From: Comamonadaceae bacterium | GTDB taxonomy: Bacteria; Pseudomonadota; Gammaproteobacteria; Burkholderiales; Burkholderiaceae_C | DNA: 5,485 nucleotides | Assembly: GCA_947469815.1 (NCBI GenBank) | Contig: CANIRI010000178.1 | Span: forward strand, 1-5,485 | Direction of reading: 5' to 3' | Part shown: piece by piece, positions 1 to 5,207 of the stretch | Layout: every line of letters begins with the position of its first letter | Numbering within the stretch: the stretch's first letter is position 1 | Notes under the pieces: generated by a model | What the model saw: only the letters and a program-made list of their open reading frames with translations | Told to the model about the DNA's origin: nothing | The model's database searches: none | Made by a program: the position numbers and the translations under genes

Positions 1-1355
1 CCGGTGCGCAAATGCTCGGTGGCGTCGCCACAACCGACGACAGCCGGAATACCCAATTCACGGGCAATGATGGCCGCGTGGCAGGTGCGGCCACCCCGGT
101 TGGTCACGATGGCGGCGGCACGCTTCATGACCGGCTCCCAGTTGGGATCTGTCATGTCGGTGACCAGCACATCGCCCGCTTGCACCTGGTCCATATCTTC
201 CAAGCTGTGGACGACGCGTACCGACCCGGTGCCGATTTTTTGTCCAATAGCCCGGCCCTGTGCCTTGATCGCGCCACGTCCCTTGAGCGCATAGCGCAAT
301 TCCGGCGCATTCCCGGCTTGGCTTTTGACGGTCTCCGGGCGGGCTTGCAGAATGTAGAGACCGCCGTCCACCCCGTCTTTGCCCCACTCAATGTCCATGG
401 GGCGGCCGTAATGGGCTTCAATCACCAGGGCGTAGCGGGCCAGTTGCAACACGTCCGCATCGCTCAAAGAGTAGCGGTTGCGCATTTCCGCCGGTACGTC
501 GCTGGTCGTGACCAATTTACCGCTGGCGGCCTTTTCCGAGGCGTCAGCAAACTCCATCTGAAGCAGTTTCGAGCCCAGATTGCGGCGGATGATGGCCGGG
601 AACCCGGCACGCAAAGTGGGTTTGTGCACATAAAACTCGTCCGGATTCACCGCACCTTGCACCACCATTTCGCCCAAACCGTAGCTTGAGGTGATGAAGA
701 CCACGTCATCAAAGCCCGACTCTGTGTCCAAGGTGAACATCACGCCTGCGGCACCCTTGTCGGAGCGCACCATGCGCTGGACTCCGGCACTTAGCGCCAC
801 CACATCGTGGGCAAAGCCTTTGTGCACCCGGTAGCTGATGGCGCGGTCGTTGTACAGCGAAGCGAACACCTCGCGCATCTTGTGCAGCACGGCCTCGATG
901 CCAGACACATTCAAAAAGGTTTCCTGCTGACCGGCAAATGAGGCGTCCGGCAAATCTTCGGCGGTTGCCGACGAACGCACCGCAAATGAAGCCTGCGTGT
1001 CACCGCCCGACAAAGTGGCAAAAGCGGCGCGTACCGCCTGCTCGAATGCCGGCGGCAGCGGTTGCACTCCCACCAGCGCGCGGATACGCGCGCCGATCTG
1101 CGCCAGGGCGCGCACGTCTTCGCCATCCCATTGCGCCAATTCCGCGCTGATTTTCTGGTCCAAACCGCCGTAACGCAAAAATTCCCGGTAAGCGTGCGCG
1201 GTGGTGGCAAAGCCCCCCGGCACCTTGACGCCCTGCGGCAATTGCGAAATCATTTCCCCCAGACTGGCATTTTTTCCCCCTACGGCCTCCACATCCGACA
1301 TCCGCAGGTGCTCAAAAGGCACGACCCAATCGGTCTCCTTAAACAGGTTTGACAT
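1..1355 (-). CDS. ppsA: Phosphoenolpyruvate synthase (pyruvate, water dikinase), N-terminal part
   Basis: Converts pyruvate and ATP to PEP, AMP and phosphate in the cytoplasm, the first step of gluconeogenesis from pyruvate or lactate. The visible 451 codons begin [10 protein letters not shown]. They hold the ATP-grasp nucleotide-binding domain (about residues 15-345, with [10 protein letters not shown] at 26-35, [20 protein letters not shown] at 124-143 and DIEWG...YILQARPET near 321-342) and the swivelling phosphohistidine domain, with [20 protein letters not shown] around the catalytic His426. Thr424, two residues before that histidine, corresponds to the threonine modified by PpsR in E. 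coli. The C-terminal pyruvate-binding barrel lies beyond the left edge; the whole protein is normally about 790 residues. The ATG is supported by AGGAG five bases upstream (1361-1365) and by family N-termini. It is divergent from ppsR. No frameshift or missing key residue is seen in the part present. Confidence 0.97.
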   Translation of the reverse strand, partial: MSNLFKETDWVVPFEHLRMSDVEAVGGKNASLGEMISQLPQGVKVPGGFATTAHAYREFLRYGGLDQKISAELAQWDGEDVRALAQIGARIRALVGVQPLPPAFEQAVRAAFATLSGGDTQASFAVRSSATAEDLPDASFAGQQETFLNVSGIEAVLHKMREVFASLYNDRAISYRVHKGFAHDVVALSAGVQRMVRSDKGAAGVMFTLDTESGFDDVVFITSSYGLGEMVVQGAVNPDEFYVHKPTLRAGFPAIIRRNLGSKLLQMEFADASEKAASGKLVTTSDVPAEMRNRYSLSDADVLQLARYALVIEAHYGRPMDIEWGKDGVDGGLYILQARPETVKSQAGNAPELRYALKGRGAIKAQGRAIGQKIGTGSVRVVHSLEDMDQVQAGDVLVTDMTDPNWEPVMKRAAAIVTNRGGRTCHAAIIARELGIPAVVGCGDATEHLRT

Positions 1356-1371
1356 CACAACTCCTAAGTTA

Positions 1372-1383
1372 AAAACCGGTTTT
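1372..1383. repeat. Perfect 12-bp palindrome AAAACCGGTTTT near the ppsA start
   Basis: AAAACCGGTTTT is fully self-complementary. It lies six bases upstream of the ppsA Shine-Dalgarno and 16 bases from the start codon. It could be a dimeric repressor operator or a short structure in the ppsA leader. No specific regulator is recognised. A 12-bp perfect palindrome can arise by chance, so function is inferred only from its position. Confidence 0.45.
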
Positions 1384-1471
1384 GCAAGGCCAGCGTCGCC
1401 CGCTCCCGTGCAGGCACATGCGCGCCTGGAACCGCCCTTTCGTTGTTTTATGGGGCGGCGGAGATAAGCCT

Positions 1472-1489
1472 GGTTACAAAGTGGTAACA
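1472..1489. promoter_or_regulatory. Paired GGTWACA element, possible response-regulator or dimer site
   Basis: On the plus strand GGTTACA (1472-1478) is followed by AAGT and GGTAACA (1483-1489). The two seven-base units differ at one position and start 11 bp apart, about one helical turn. The inner GTTAC (1473-1477) and GTAAC (1484-1488) also form an inverted repeat. Head-to-tail GTTAC/GTAAC-like units at about this spacing are typical of OmpR/PhoB-class response regulators, while the inverted reading would suit a symmetric dimer. The element lies between the divergent ppsA and ppsR genes and may control either. The regulator is unknown. Confidence 0.4.
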
Positions 1490-1530
1490 ATTGTAGGCCG
1501 CGCGGTCCCGCGCACCCTGAGAGCCTTTGC

Positions 1531-2352
1531 ATGCCACAACGCAGTGTTTTTTTCGTGTCCGACGGCACTGGCATCACCGCGGAAACCTTCGGCAACGCCA
1601 TCCTGGCGCAATTTGAAACCAAAACCCGCCACATACGGCTGCCCTTCATCGACACCGTGGACAAGGCCTACCAAACGGTCCGGCAAATCAACCACGCCGG
1701 GGAGCTCGACGGGACCCGCCCTATCGTCTTCACCACGCTGGTGGACATGCAAGTGCTATCGGTGCTGCGGGAGGGCTGCAAATGCATGTTTCTGGACATG
1801 TTCGCAACCTTTGTCGAACCGCTGGAGGCCGAACTGGACGTCAAGTCCAACCACCGCGTCGGGCGCTTCAGCGATGTGTCCAAAAGCCAGGCCTACCACG
1901 ACCGGATCGAGGCCATCAACTTCTCGCTCGCGCACGACGATGGCCAAAGCAACCGCGATTTACAGCAGGCCGATGTCATTTTGGTGGGTGTGAGCCGCAG
2001 CGGTAAAACACCGACCTCGCTCTACTTGGCCATGCAATACGGCCTGAAGGCCGCCAACTACCCGCTGATTCCAGAGGACTTTGAGCGCCAACAACTGCCC
2101 CCTGCCTTGCTGCCCCACCGCAGCAAAATGTTCGGCCTGTCAATTCTCCCCGAGCGCCTGAGCGAAATCCGCCACGAACGACGCCCCGGTTCACGCTACG
2201 CCGATTTGGCCAACTGCCGCATGGAGGTCAGCGAGGCCGAAGCCATGATGCGCCGCAGCGGCATCCGCTGGCTGTCCACCACGACCAAATCGATTGAAGA
2301 AATCGCGACCACCATCCTGCAGGAACTGCACCCGCAACGGCTGGCTTACTGA
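1531..2352 (+). CDS. ppsR: PEP synthase regulatory protein (kinase and Pi-dependent pyrophosphorylase)
   Basis: Bifunctional cytoplasmic enzyme of the DUF299/PSRP family. It inactivates PEP synthase by ADP-dependent phosphorylation of a threonine next to the catalytic histidine, and reactivates it by phosphate-dependent removal that releases pyrophosphate. The 273 residues are the usual family length. The N-terminus [20 protein letters not shown] (residues 4-23) is the family signature. The P-loop GVSRSGKT spans residues 153-160 and binds ADP. The tail has [19 protein letters not shown] (241-259), also typical. The start ATG opens the family's N-terminus directly ([12 protein letters not shown]); its ribosome site is weak (GAGAG, seven bases upstream). 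Its target gene ppsA is divergent, as in E. coli. The stop codon lies six bases from the stop of a convergent gene. The plant homologue regulates pyruvate phosphate dikinase, but the neighbouring ppsA settles the substrate here. Confidence 0.97.
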   Translation: MPQRSVFFVSDGTGITAETFGNAILAQFETKTRHIRLPFIDTVDKAYQTVRQINHAGELDGTRPIVFTTLVDMQVLSVLREGCKCMFLDMFATFVEPLEAELDVKSNHRVGRFSDVSKSQAYHDRIEAINFSLAHDDGQSNRDLQQADVILVGVSRSGKTPTSLYLAMQYGLKAANYPLIPEDFERQQLPPALLPHRSKMFGLSILPERLSEIRHERRPGSRYADLANCRMEVSEAEAMMRRSGIRWLSTTTKSIEEIATTILQELHPQRLAY

Positions 2353-2358
2353 TACCGA

Positions 2359-2769
2359 TCAGAGCCCGATAGCCGCAATCCCGGCGCGGGCAATTTGCGC
2401 GTCCTCAGGCGACTTCACGCCGCTGACGCCGACCGCGCCCAGGCACTGTCCGTCTTTCATGATCGGGACGCCGCCCTCCAGCATCCCCTCCATGGTGGGA
2501 GCGCTCAGAAAGGAGACGCGGCCATCTTTATTGATCACGTCCTCATAAATCCGCGACTCGCGGCAACCCAGCGCCGAGGTGCGGGCCTTGGCGGGGGCAA
2601 TCAGCGTGGAGACGGGCGGTGCGCCGTCCATCCGCTGAAACCACAGCTGATGGCCGCCATCGTCCACAATAGAAATACAGACGGCCCATTTGTTTTTCAG
2701 GGCCTCGGCTTCCGCCGCGGCGGCAATGGCTTTCAAATCAGAGGCTTCGAGCGCAAATTTGGTTTTCAT
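2359..2769 (-). CDS. GlcG/HbpS family protein (DUF336), function unassigned
   Basis: A small soluble protein of 136 residues made of a single GlcG/HbpS-type domain (Pfam Haem_degrading, PF03928). Diagnostic stretches are SIVDDGGHQLWFQRMDGAPP (residues 33-52), the KARTSALG helix (61-68), and the C-terminal GGVPIMKDGQCLGAVGVSG (99-117) followed by a PEDAQIARAGIAA helix. Some family members bind haem (Streptomyces HbpS) and others sit in glycolate or diol operons, but the biochemical role is generally unknown and nothing here fixes it. There is no signal peptide, so it is probably cytoplasmic, unlike secreted HbpS. I chose the ATG at 2769 because family members start just before this FALEASDLKAI helix; an ATG 12 codons upstream (2805) is possible. 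Neither start has a clear Shine-Dalgarno. It converges with ppsR (6-bp gap) and diverges from yccA. Confidence 0.88.
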   Translation of the reverse strand: MKTKFALEASDLKAIAAAAEAEALKNKWAVCISIVDDGGHQLWFQRMDGAPPVSTLIAPAKARTSALGCRESRIYEDVINKDGRVSFLSAPTMEGMLEGGVPIMKDGQCLGAVGVSGVKSPEDAQIARAGIAAIGL

Positions 2770-2829
2770 GGTGCGGACTTTACGAGTGGTCAAAAGTTCA
2801 AGCATACCGCGTCAAAATAGGGACTGGAG

Positions 2830-2850
2830 GCCGAAGCGCCGGCGTTCGGC
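2830..2850. repeat. GC-rich inverted repeat GCCGAA...TTCGGC
   Basis: GCCGAA (2830-2835) pairs with TTCGGC (2845-2850), and CGCC (2837-2840) pairs with GGCG (2841-2844), leaving one bulged G at 2836. No T-run follows on the plus strand, and on the minus strand only a short distant TATTTT is present, so it is not a typical intrinsic terminator. It could fold in the leader of the GlcG-like transcript or be a protein-binding site. Confidence 0.4.
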
Positions 2851-2901
2851 ACGCTGCTGAAAAGGGACTTTGAGGGTCTCTCACTTGCAATTCTTCCAAA
2901 T

Positions 2902-2918
2902 GGCGCAAAATATGCGCC
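2902..2918. repeat. Perfect 6-bp-arm palindrome GGCGCA-AAATA-TGCGCC upstream of yccA
   Basis: GGCGCA (2902-2907) and TGCGCC (2913-2918) are perfectly inverted around the AT-only spacer AAATA, a layout typical of an operator for a symmetric regulator dimer. It lies 44 bp upstream of the yccA GTG, in the promoter zone. If transcribed, the same bases would form a hairpin with a five-base loop. I recognise no known regulator for this motif. Confidence 0.45.
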
Positions 2919-2950
2919 GTGACCACCAACTACAGTCACACTATCTTTTT

Positions 2951-2955
2951 AGGAG
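2951..2955 (+). promoter_or_regulatory. Shine-Dalgarno deciding the yccA start
   Basis: AGGAG lies seven bases before the GTG at 2963, an ideal spacing. No such site precedes the upstream TTG at 2870, and homologues begin near the GTG. This site therefore fixes a 231-residue protein. Confidence 0.85.
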
Positions 2956-2962
2956 TTTCACT

Positions 2963-3658
2963 GTGAACCAACCGTACGACACCCTGGAACAAAATTTTGG
3001 CTACGCCCTGTCAGGTGCCCAGCGCAACCGTGTGTTGCGCAACACCTACTGGCTGCTGGCCATTAGCATGGTGCCCACCATTCTGGGCGCTTGGATTGGC
3101 GTGGAGACCGGGGTCGCCGCGATTTTCAATGGCATCATGGGCTTTGTGTTGATGCTGGCCGGCATGTTCGGCTTCATCTACGCCATCGAGCGCACCAAAA
3201 ATTCGGCCGCCGGCGTGCCCGTTCTGCTGGGGTTCACCTTCTTTATGGGCCTGATCCTGTCGCGCCTGATCGGCCACGTGCTCGGTTTCCGCAACGGCGC
3301 AGAGCTCGTGATGACCGCCTTCGGCGGCACCGCCGGGGTGTTTTTTGTCATGGCCAGCCTGGCCACTGTGATCAAGCGTGACCTCTCGGGCATGGGCAAA
3401 TGGCTCTTCGTCGGCGTTATTATTTTGCTGGTAGCCAGCGTGATCAACGTCTTCCTCGGTTCCAGTGCCCTGATGCTGGCGATGTCGGTGATCTCCATGG
3501 CCATCTTCAGCGCCTACATGCTGTATGACCTCAAGCAGATCATCGACGGCGGAGAAACCAACTACATCAGCGCCACCCTGGCCCTGTACCTGGACATCAT
3601 CAACGTGTTCCAGACGCTGCTCAGCCTGCTGGGCATATTCGGCGGCGACCGCGACTAA
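2963..3658 (+). CDS. yccA: YccA-type Bax inhibitor-1 family membrane protein
   Basis: A 231-residue inner-membrane protein starting at GTG. After a polar tail of about 23 residues there are seven hydrophobic segments, roughly at 24-47, 52-75, 84-106, 112-136, 146-166, 168-188 and 203-225. The stretches VLRNTYWLLA (24-33), RDLSGMGKW (139-147) and IDGGETNYISATLALYL (194-210) with the ending SLLGIFGGDRD match YccA, from memory. In E. coli YccA is a substrate and modulator of the membrane protease FtsH and protects jammed SecY translocons; a similar role here is inferred. Asp189 (in YDLKQII) and Asp211 (in LYLDIINVF) correspond to the aspartate pair that forms the pH sensor of the calcium-leak protein YetJ and of BI-1. 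The gene stands alone, followed by its own terminator. Length is slightly above E. coli YccA (219). Confidence 0.93.
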   Translation: MNQPYDTLEQNFGYALSGAQRNRVLRNTYWLLAISMVPTILGAWIGVETGVAAIFNGIMGFVLMLAGMFGFIYAIERTKNSAAGVPVLLGFTFFMGLILSRLIGHVLGFRNGAELVMTAFGGTAGVFFVMASLATVIKRDLSGMGKWLFVGVIILLVASVINVFLGSSALMLAMSVISMAIFSAYMLYDLKQIIDGGETNYISATLALYLDIINVFQTLLSLLGIFGGDRD

Positions 3659-3678
3659 GCCGGTCCGGCGTCAATAAG

Positions 3679-3701
3679 AAAAGGCCCTTCGGGGCCTTTT
3701 T
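3679..3701 (+). terminator. Intrinsic terminator with UUCG loop, probably bidirectional
   Basis: AAAAGGCCC (3679-3687) pairs perfectly with GGGCCTTTT (3692-3700) around TTCG, giving a C(UUCG)G tetraloop, and is followed by one more T before CAC. It lies 20 bp past the yccA stop. Read on the minus strand the stem is followed by TTTTCTTATT, so it can also end the convergent rlmD transcript, whose stop is 29 bp away. Confidence 0.92.
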
Positions 3702-3729
3702 CACGTCTGCCTGCCGGGTGACCTGCCTG

Positions 3730-5169
3730 TCAGTCTCGTTCAAACACCGCCATGCTTTCCACGTGGGCCGTGTGCGGAAACATATTGACCACCCCGGCGG
3801 ACACGCAGCGGTATCCTGCCTCATGGACCAGCACTCCCGCGTCACGGGCCAGGGTTGCCGGGTTGCAGCTCACATAAACCAAGCGCTTCGGCGGTATCCA
3901 GTCACCACGCAATTCAGGCGACTGCACCAATGCAGCCAAGGCTTGCACCAGTGCATAAGCGCCCTCGCGCGGCGGGTCCAGCAGCCACTTCTGAGCTGCG
4001 CCATCGGCAACCAGCGCCTGGGGTGTCATCTCAAACAAATTGCGCACCACAAAATGCGTGGGTGCAAGCGCGGTCGTTCGGTTCGGACGCGCGGCGTTGT
4101 CGCGGTAGTTGTCCTGGGCGCGCTGCACCAGCGAGGCCGCACCCTCCACGCCCACGACCTCACCGGCCATAGTCGCCAAAGGCAGGGTGAAATTGCCCAG
4201 CCCGCAAAACCAGTCGATGACCCGTTCTTGGCGCGTCGGCGCGAGCAGCGCCAAAGCGCGGGCCACCAGCGTGCGGTTGATATGGGGGTTGACCTGCGTG
4301 AAGTCGGTCGGGCGAAACGGCATCACCACGTCATATTGCGCCAGGTCGTAGGCCAGTGGCGCGGTCTCGTGGCCGCTGCGCTCGGGCAATAGGATGATGG
4401 CGTCCGGCCCCTTGGCTTGTAGCCACCACTGAACCCCGGCGTGCGCCACCGCGAAGTCCTGCAGGCGGGCTACATCGTCTGCGCTCAGTGGCTGCAAGTG
4501 CCGCAAAACCAGGGCGGTCGTGGCGGCCTTCGCCTGCGATGGCTCGCCCACCGCCAGTTCAATTTGCGGAATGAGTTCGGCGGCATCCATGGATCCAATC
4601 AGCGCGCGCAATGGCAGCAGCATGGCGCTGACGTGCGGTGGTAGCACCGGGCACTGCGCCATGTCGGCCACAAAGTGGCTTTTACGCTCGTGAAAACCAA
4701 TCAACACCACACCCTTTTTGCGCACGAAGCGCACCGACAAACGGGCCCGGTAGCGGTAGCCCCACGCAGGCCCTTCAATGGGGCGCAGGATCATCCCTGC
4801 GGCCACTTTGCCGATGTGCGTGAGGTTGTCTTCCACCACCCGCTGTTTCACCGCGACCTGCGCTGCCGGATGCAGATGCTGCATCTTGCAACCACCGCAT
4901 GACCCGGTGTGCAAACCGAAGTGCGGACACAAAGGGCGCACACGTTGGGACGATTCCTGGTGGATCTCGGTCACCACACCCTTGTCAAAACTGCTTTTGC
5001 TGCGGTGGATCTGGGCGCTCACCACCTCGTAGGGCAATGCCCCGTCGATGAAGACCACCTTGCCGTCATCCCGGTGCGCCACACCCTGCGCCTCCAGATC
5101 CAGCGCATGCACACGCAGTTGGCCTTCTGGCAATGGCGCCGCGTTGGCGGTGGTGGGTGGATGGCTCAT
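3730..5169 (-). CDS. rlmD: 23S rRNA (uracil-1939-C5)-methyltransferase
   Basis: SAM-dependent enzyme that makes m5U at position 1939 of 23S rRNA (E. coli numbering). The 479 residues begin with a TRAM RNA-binding domain (about 14-72). A [4Fe-4S] site follows, formed by Cys81, Cys91, Cys94 and Cys173. The Rossmann methyltransferase domain carries FTQVNPHIN (290-298, with Gln292), the SAM motif [14 protein letters not shown] (319-332), LLDPPREGA (396-404), the nucleophile Cys435 in [13 protein letters not shown], and the general base Glu471 in [10 protein letters not shown]. The three-cysteine cluster and the m5U motifs separate it from TrmA, which has no cluster; RlmC is less likely because it lacks the TRAM domain. 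The ATG at 5169 has no visible Shine-Dalgarno and sits behind a hairpin. It is 38 bp downstream of the nlpD-like gene, so probably co-transcribed, and ends at the terminator shared with yccA. Asn462 stands where I remember an aspartate in many relatives (DMFPHT). Confidence 0.95.
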   Translation of the reverse strand: MSHPPTTANAAPLPEGQLRVHALDLEAQGVAHRDDGKVVFIDGALPYEVVSAQIHRSKSSFDKGVVTEIHQESSQRVRPLCPHFGLHTGSCGGCKMQHLHPAAQVAVKQRVVEDNLTHIGKVAAGMILRPIEGPAWGYRYRARLSVRFVRKKGVVLIGFHERKSHFVADMAQCPVLPPHVSAMLLPLRALIGSMDAAELIPQIELAVGEPSQAKAATTALVLRHLQPLSADDVARLQDFAVAHAGVQWWLQAKGPDAIILLPERSGHETAPLAYDLAQYDVVMPFRPTDFTQVNPHINRTLVARALALLAPTRQERVIDWFCGLGNFTLPLATMAGEVVGVEGAASLVQRAQDNYRDNAARPNRTTALAPTHFVVRNLFEMTPQALVADGAAQKWLLDPPREGAYALVQALAALVQSPELRGDWIPPKRLVYVSCNPATLARDAGVLVHEAGYRCVSAGVVNMFPHTAHVESMAVFERD

Positions 5170-5180
5170 GGCTTGGACGG

Positions 5181-5196
5181 GCCAGTTGGAACTGGC
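5181..5196. repeat. Perfect inverted repeat GCCAGTT-GG-AACTGGC between nlpD and rlmD
   Basis: GCCAGTT (5181-5187) and AACTGGC (5190-5196) are perfect 7-bp arms around GG. In the minus-strand transcript this folds into a hairpin (two-base loop, or four if the top pair opens) that ends 11 bases before the rlmD ATG, close to where a Shine-Dalgarno would be. No T-run follows, so it should not terminate transcription strongly. It may tune rlmD translation or mRNA processing. The function is inferred. Confidence 0.5.
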
Positions 5197-5207
5197 AAGG
5201 CGATCAC

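Larger units (their letters stand above)
1356..1530. promoter_or_regulatory. Divergent ppsA/ppsR control region
   Basis: This 175-bp gap between two divergent start codons must carry the promoters for both genes. It holds the ppsA ribosome site (AGGAG, 1361-1365, minus strand), a 12-bp perfect palindrome (1372-1383), a short CAGGC/GCCTG inverted repeat (1411-1415/1424-1428), a paired GGTWACA element (1472-1489), the 8-bp palindrome ACAATTGT (1487-1494) and a GC-rich hairpin GCGCG/CGCGC (1500-1504/1509-1513) in the likely ppsR leader. A weak GAGAG (1519-1523) sits seven bases before the ppsR ATG. I could not assign convincing sigma-70 -35/-10 pairs by eye; the AT-richer stretch around 1471-1495 is the likeliest core for both directions. 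Confidence 0.6.
2770..2962. promoter_or_regulatory. Divergent region between the GlcG-like gene and yccA
   Basis: This 193-bp gap between divergent starts contains no convincing gene. A TTG-initiated extension of yccA into it (from 2870) is disfavoured. It holds a GC-rich hairpin at 2830-2850, a 17-bp palindrome at 2902-2918, a GTGAC/GTCAC inverted repeat (2919-2923/2935-2939) and the yccA ribosome site. TTGCAA at 2885-2890 with AAATAT 17 bp downstream (2908-2913) is a possible weak sigma-70 promoter for yccA, in which case the palindrome would overlap the -10. That pairing is tentative. Confidence 0.5.

Noticed and set aside
12..689. Long open frame on the plus strand (225 codons) antisense to ppsA
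   Set aside because: It is a GC-driven shadow of the well-supported ppsA reading frame. The translation is low-complexity His/Arg/Ala-rich with no recognisable domain and no ribosome site.
1411..1428. CAGGC/GCCTG inverted repeat in the ppsA leader
   Set aside because: Five-base arms with an eight-base spacer in GC-rich DNA are expected by chance. Noted in the region entry but not called a feature.
1500..1513. GCGCG/CGCGC hairpin in the ppsR leader as a riboswitch or attenuator
   Set aside because: It is a single short GC stem with no alternative structure, leader peptide or T-run; too little to call a regulatory RNA.
2350..2361. TGAT-ACCG-ATCA inverted repeat at the ppsR/GlcG-like junction
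   Set aside because: It arises because both genes end in a TGA stop followed by T. Four-base arms cannot act as a terminator.
2770..2805. Twelve-residue longer start for the GlcG-like protein (ATG at 2805)
   Set aside because: The extra residues match nothing expected in the family and have no Shine-Dalgarno. It is kept only as an alternative.
2395..2820. Open frame of 141 codons on the plus strand opposite the GlcG-like gene
   Set aside because: The minus-strand frame has clear GlcG/HbpS family motifs, while this one has none.
2870..2962. N-terminal extension of YccA from a TTG at 2870 (31 extra residues)
   Set aside because: A strong AGGAG precedes the GTG at 2963, and YccA homologues begin there. 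The extension covers the 2902-2918 palindrome and is polar with no family similarity.
3718..4392. Open frame of 224 codons on the plus strand antisense to rlmD
   Set aside because: It overlaps the conserved methyltransferase domain in full, its protein is rich in Arg, His and Gln without motifs, and it starts right after the terminator without promoter or ribosome site.
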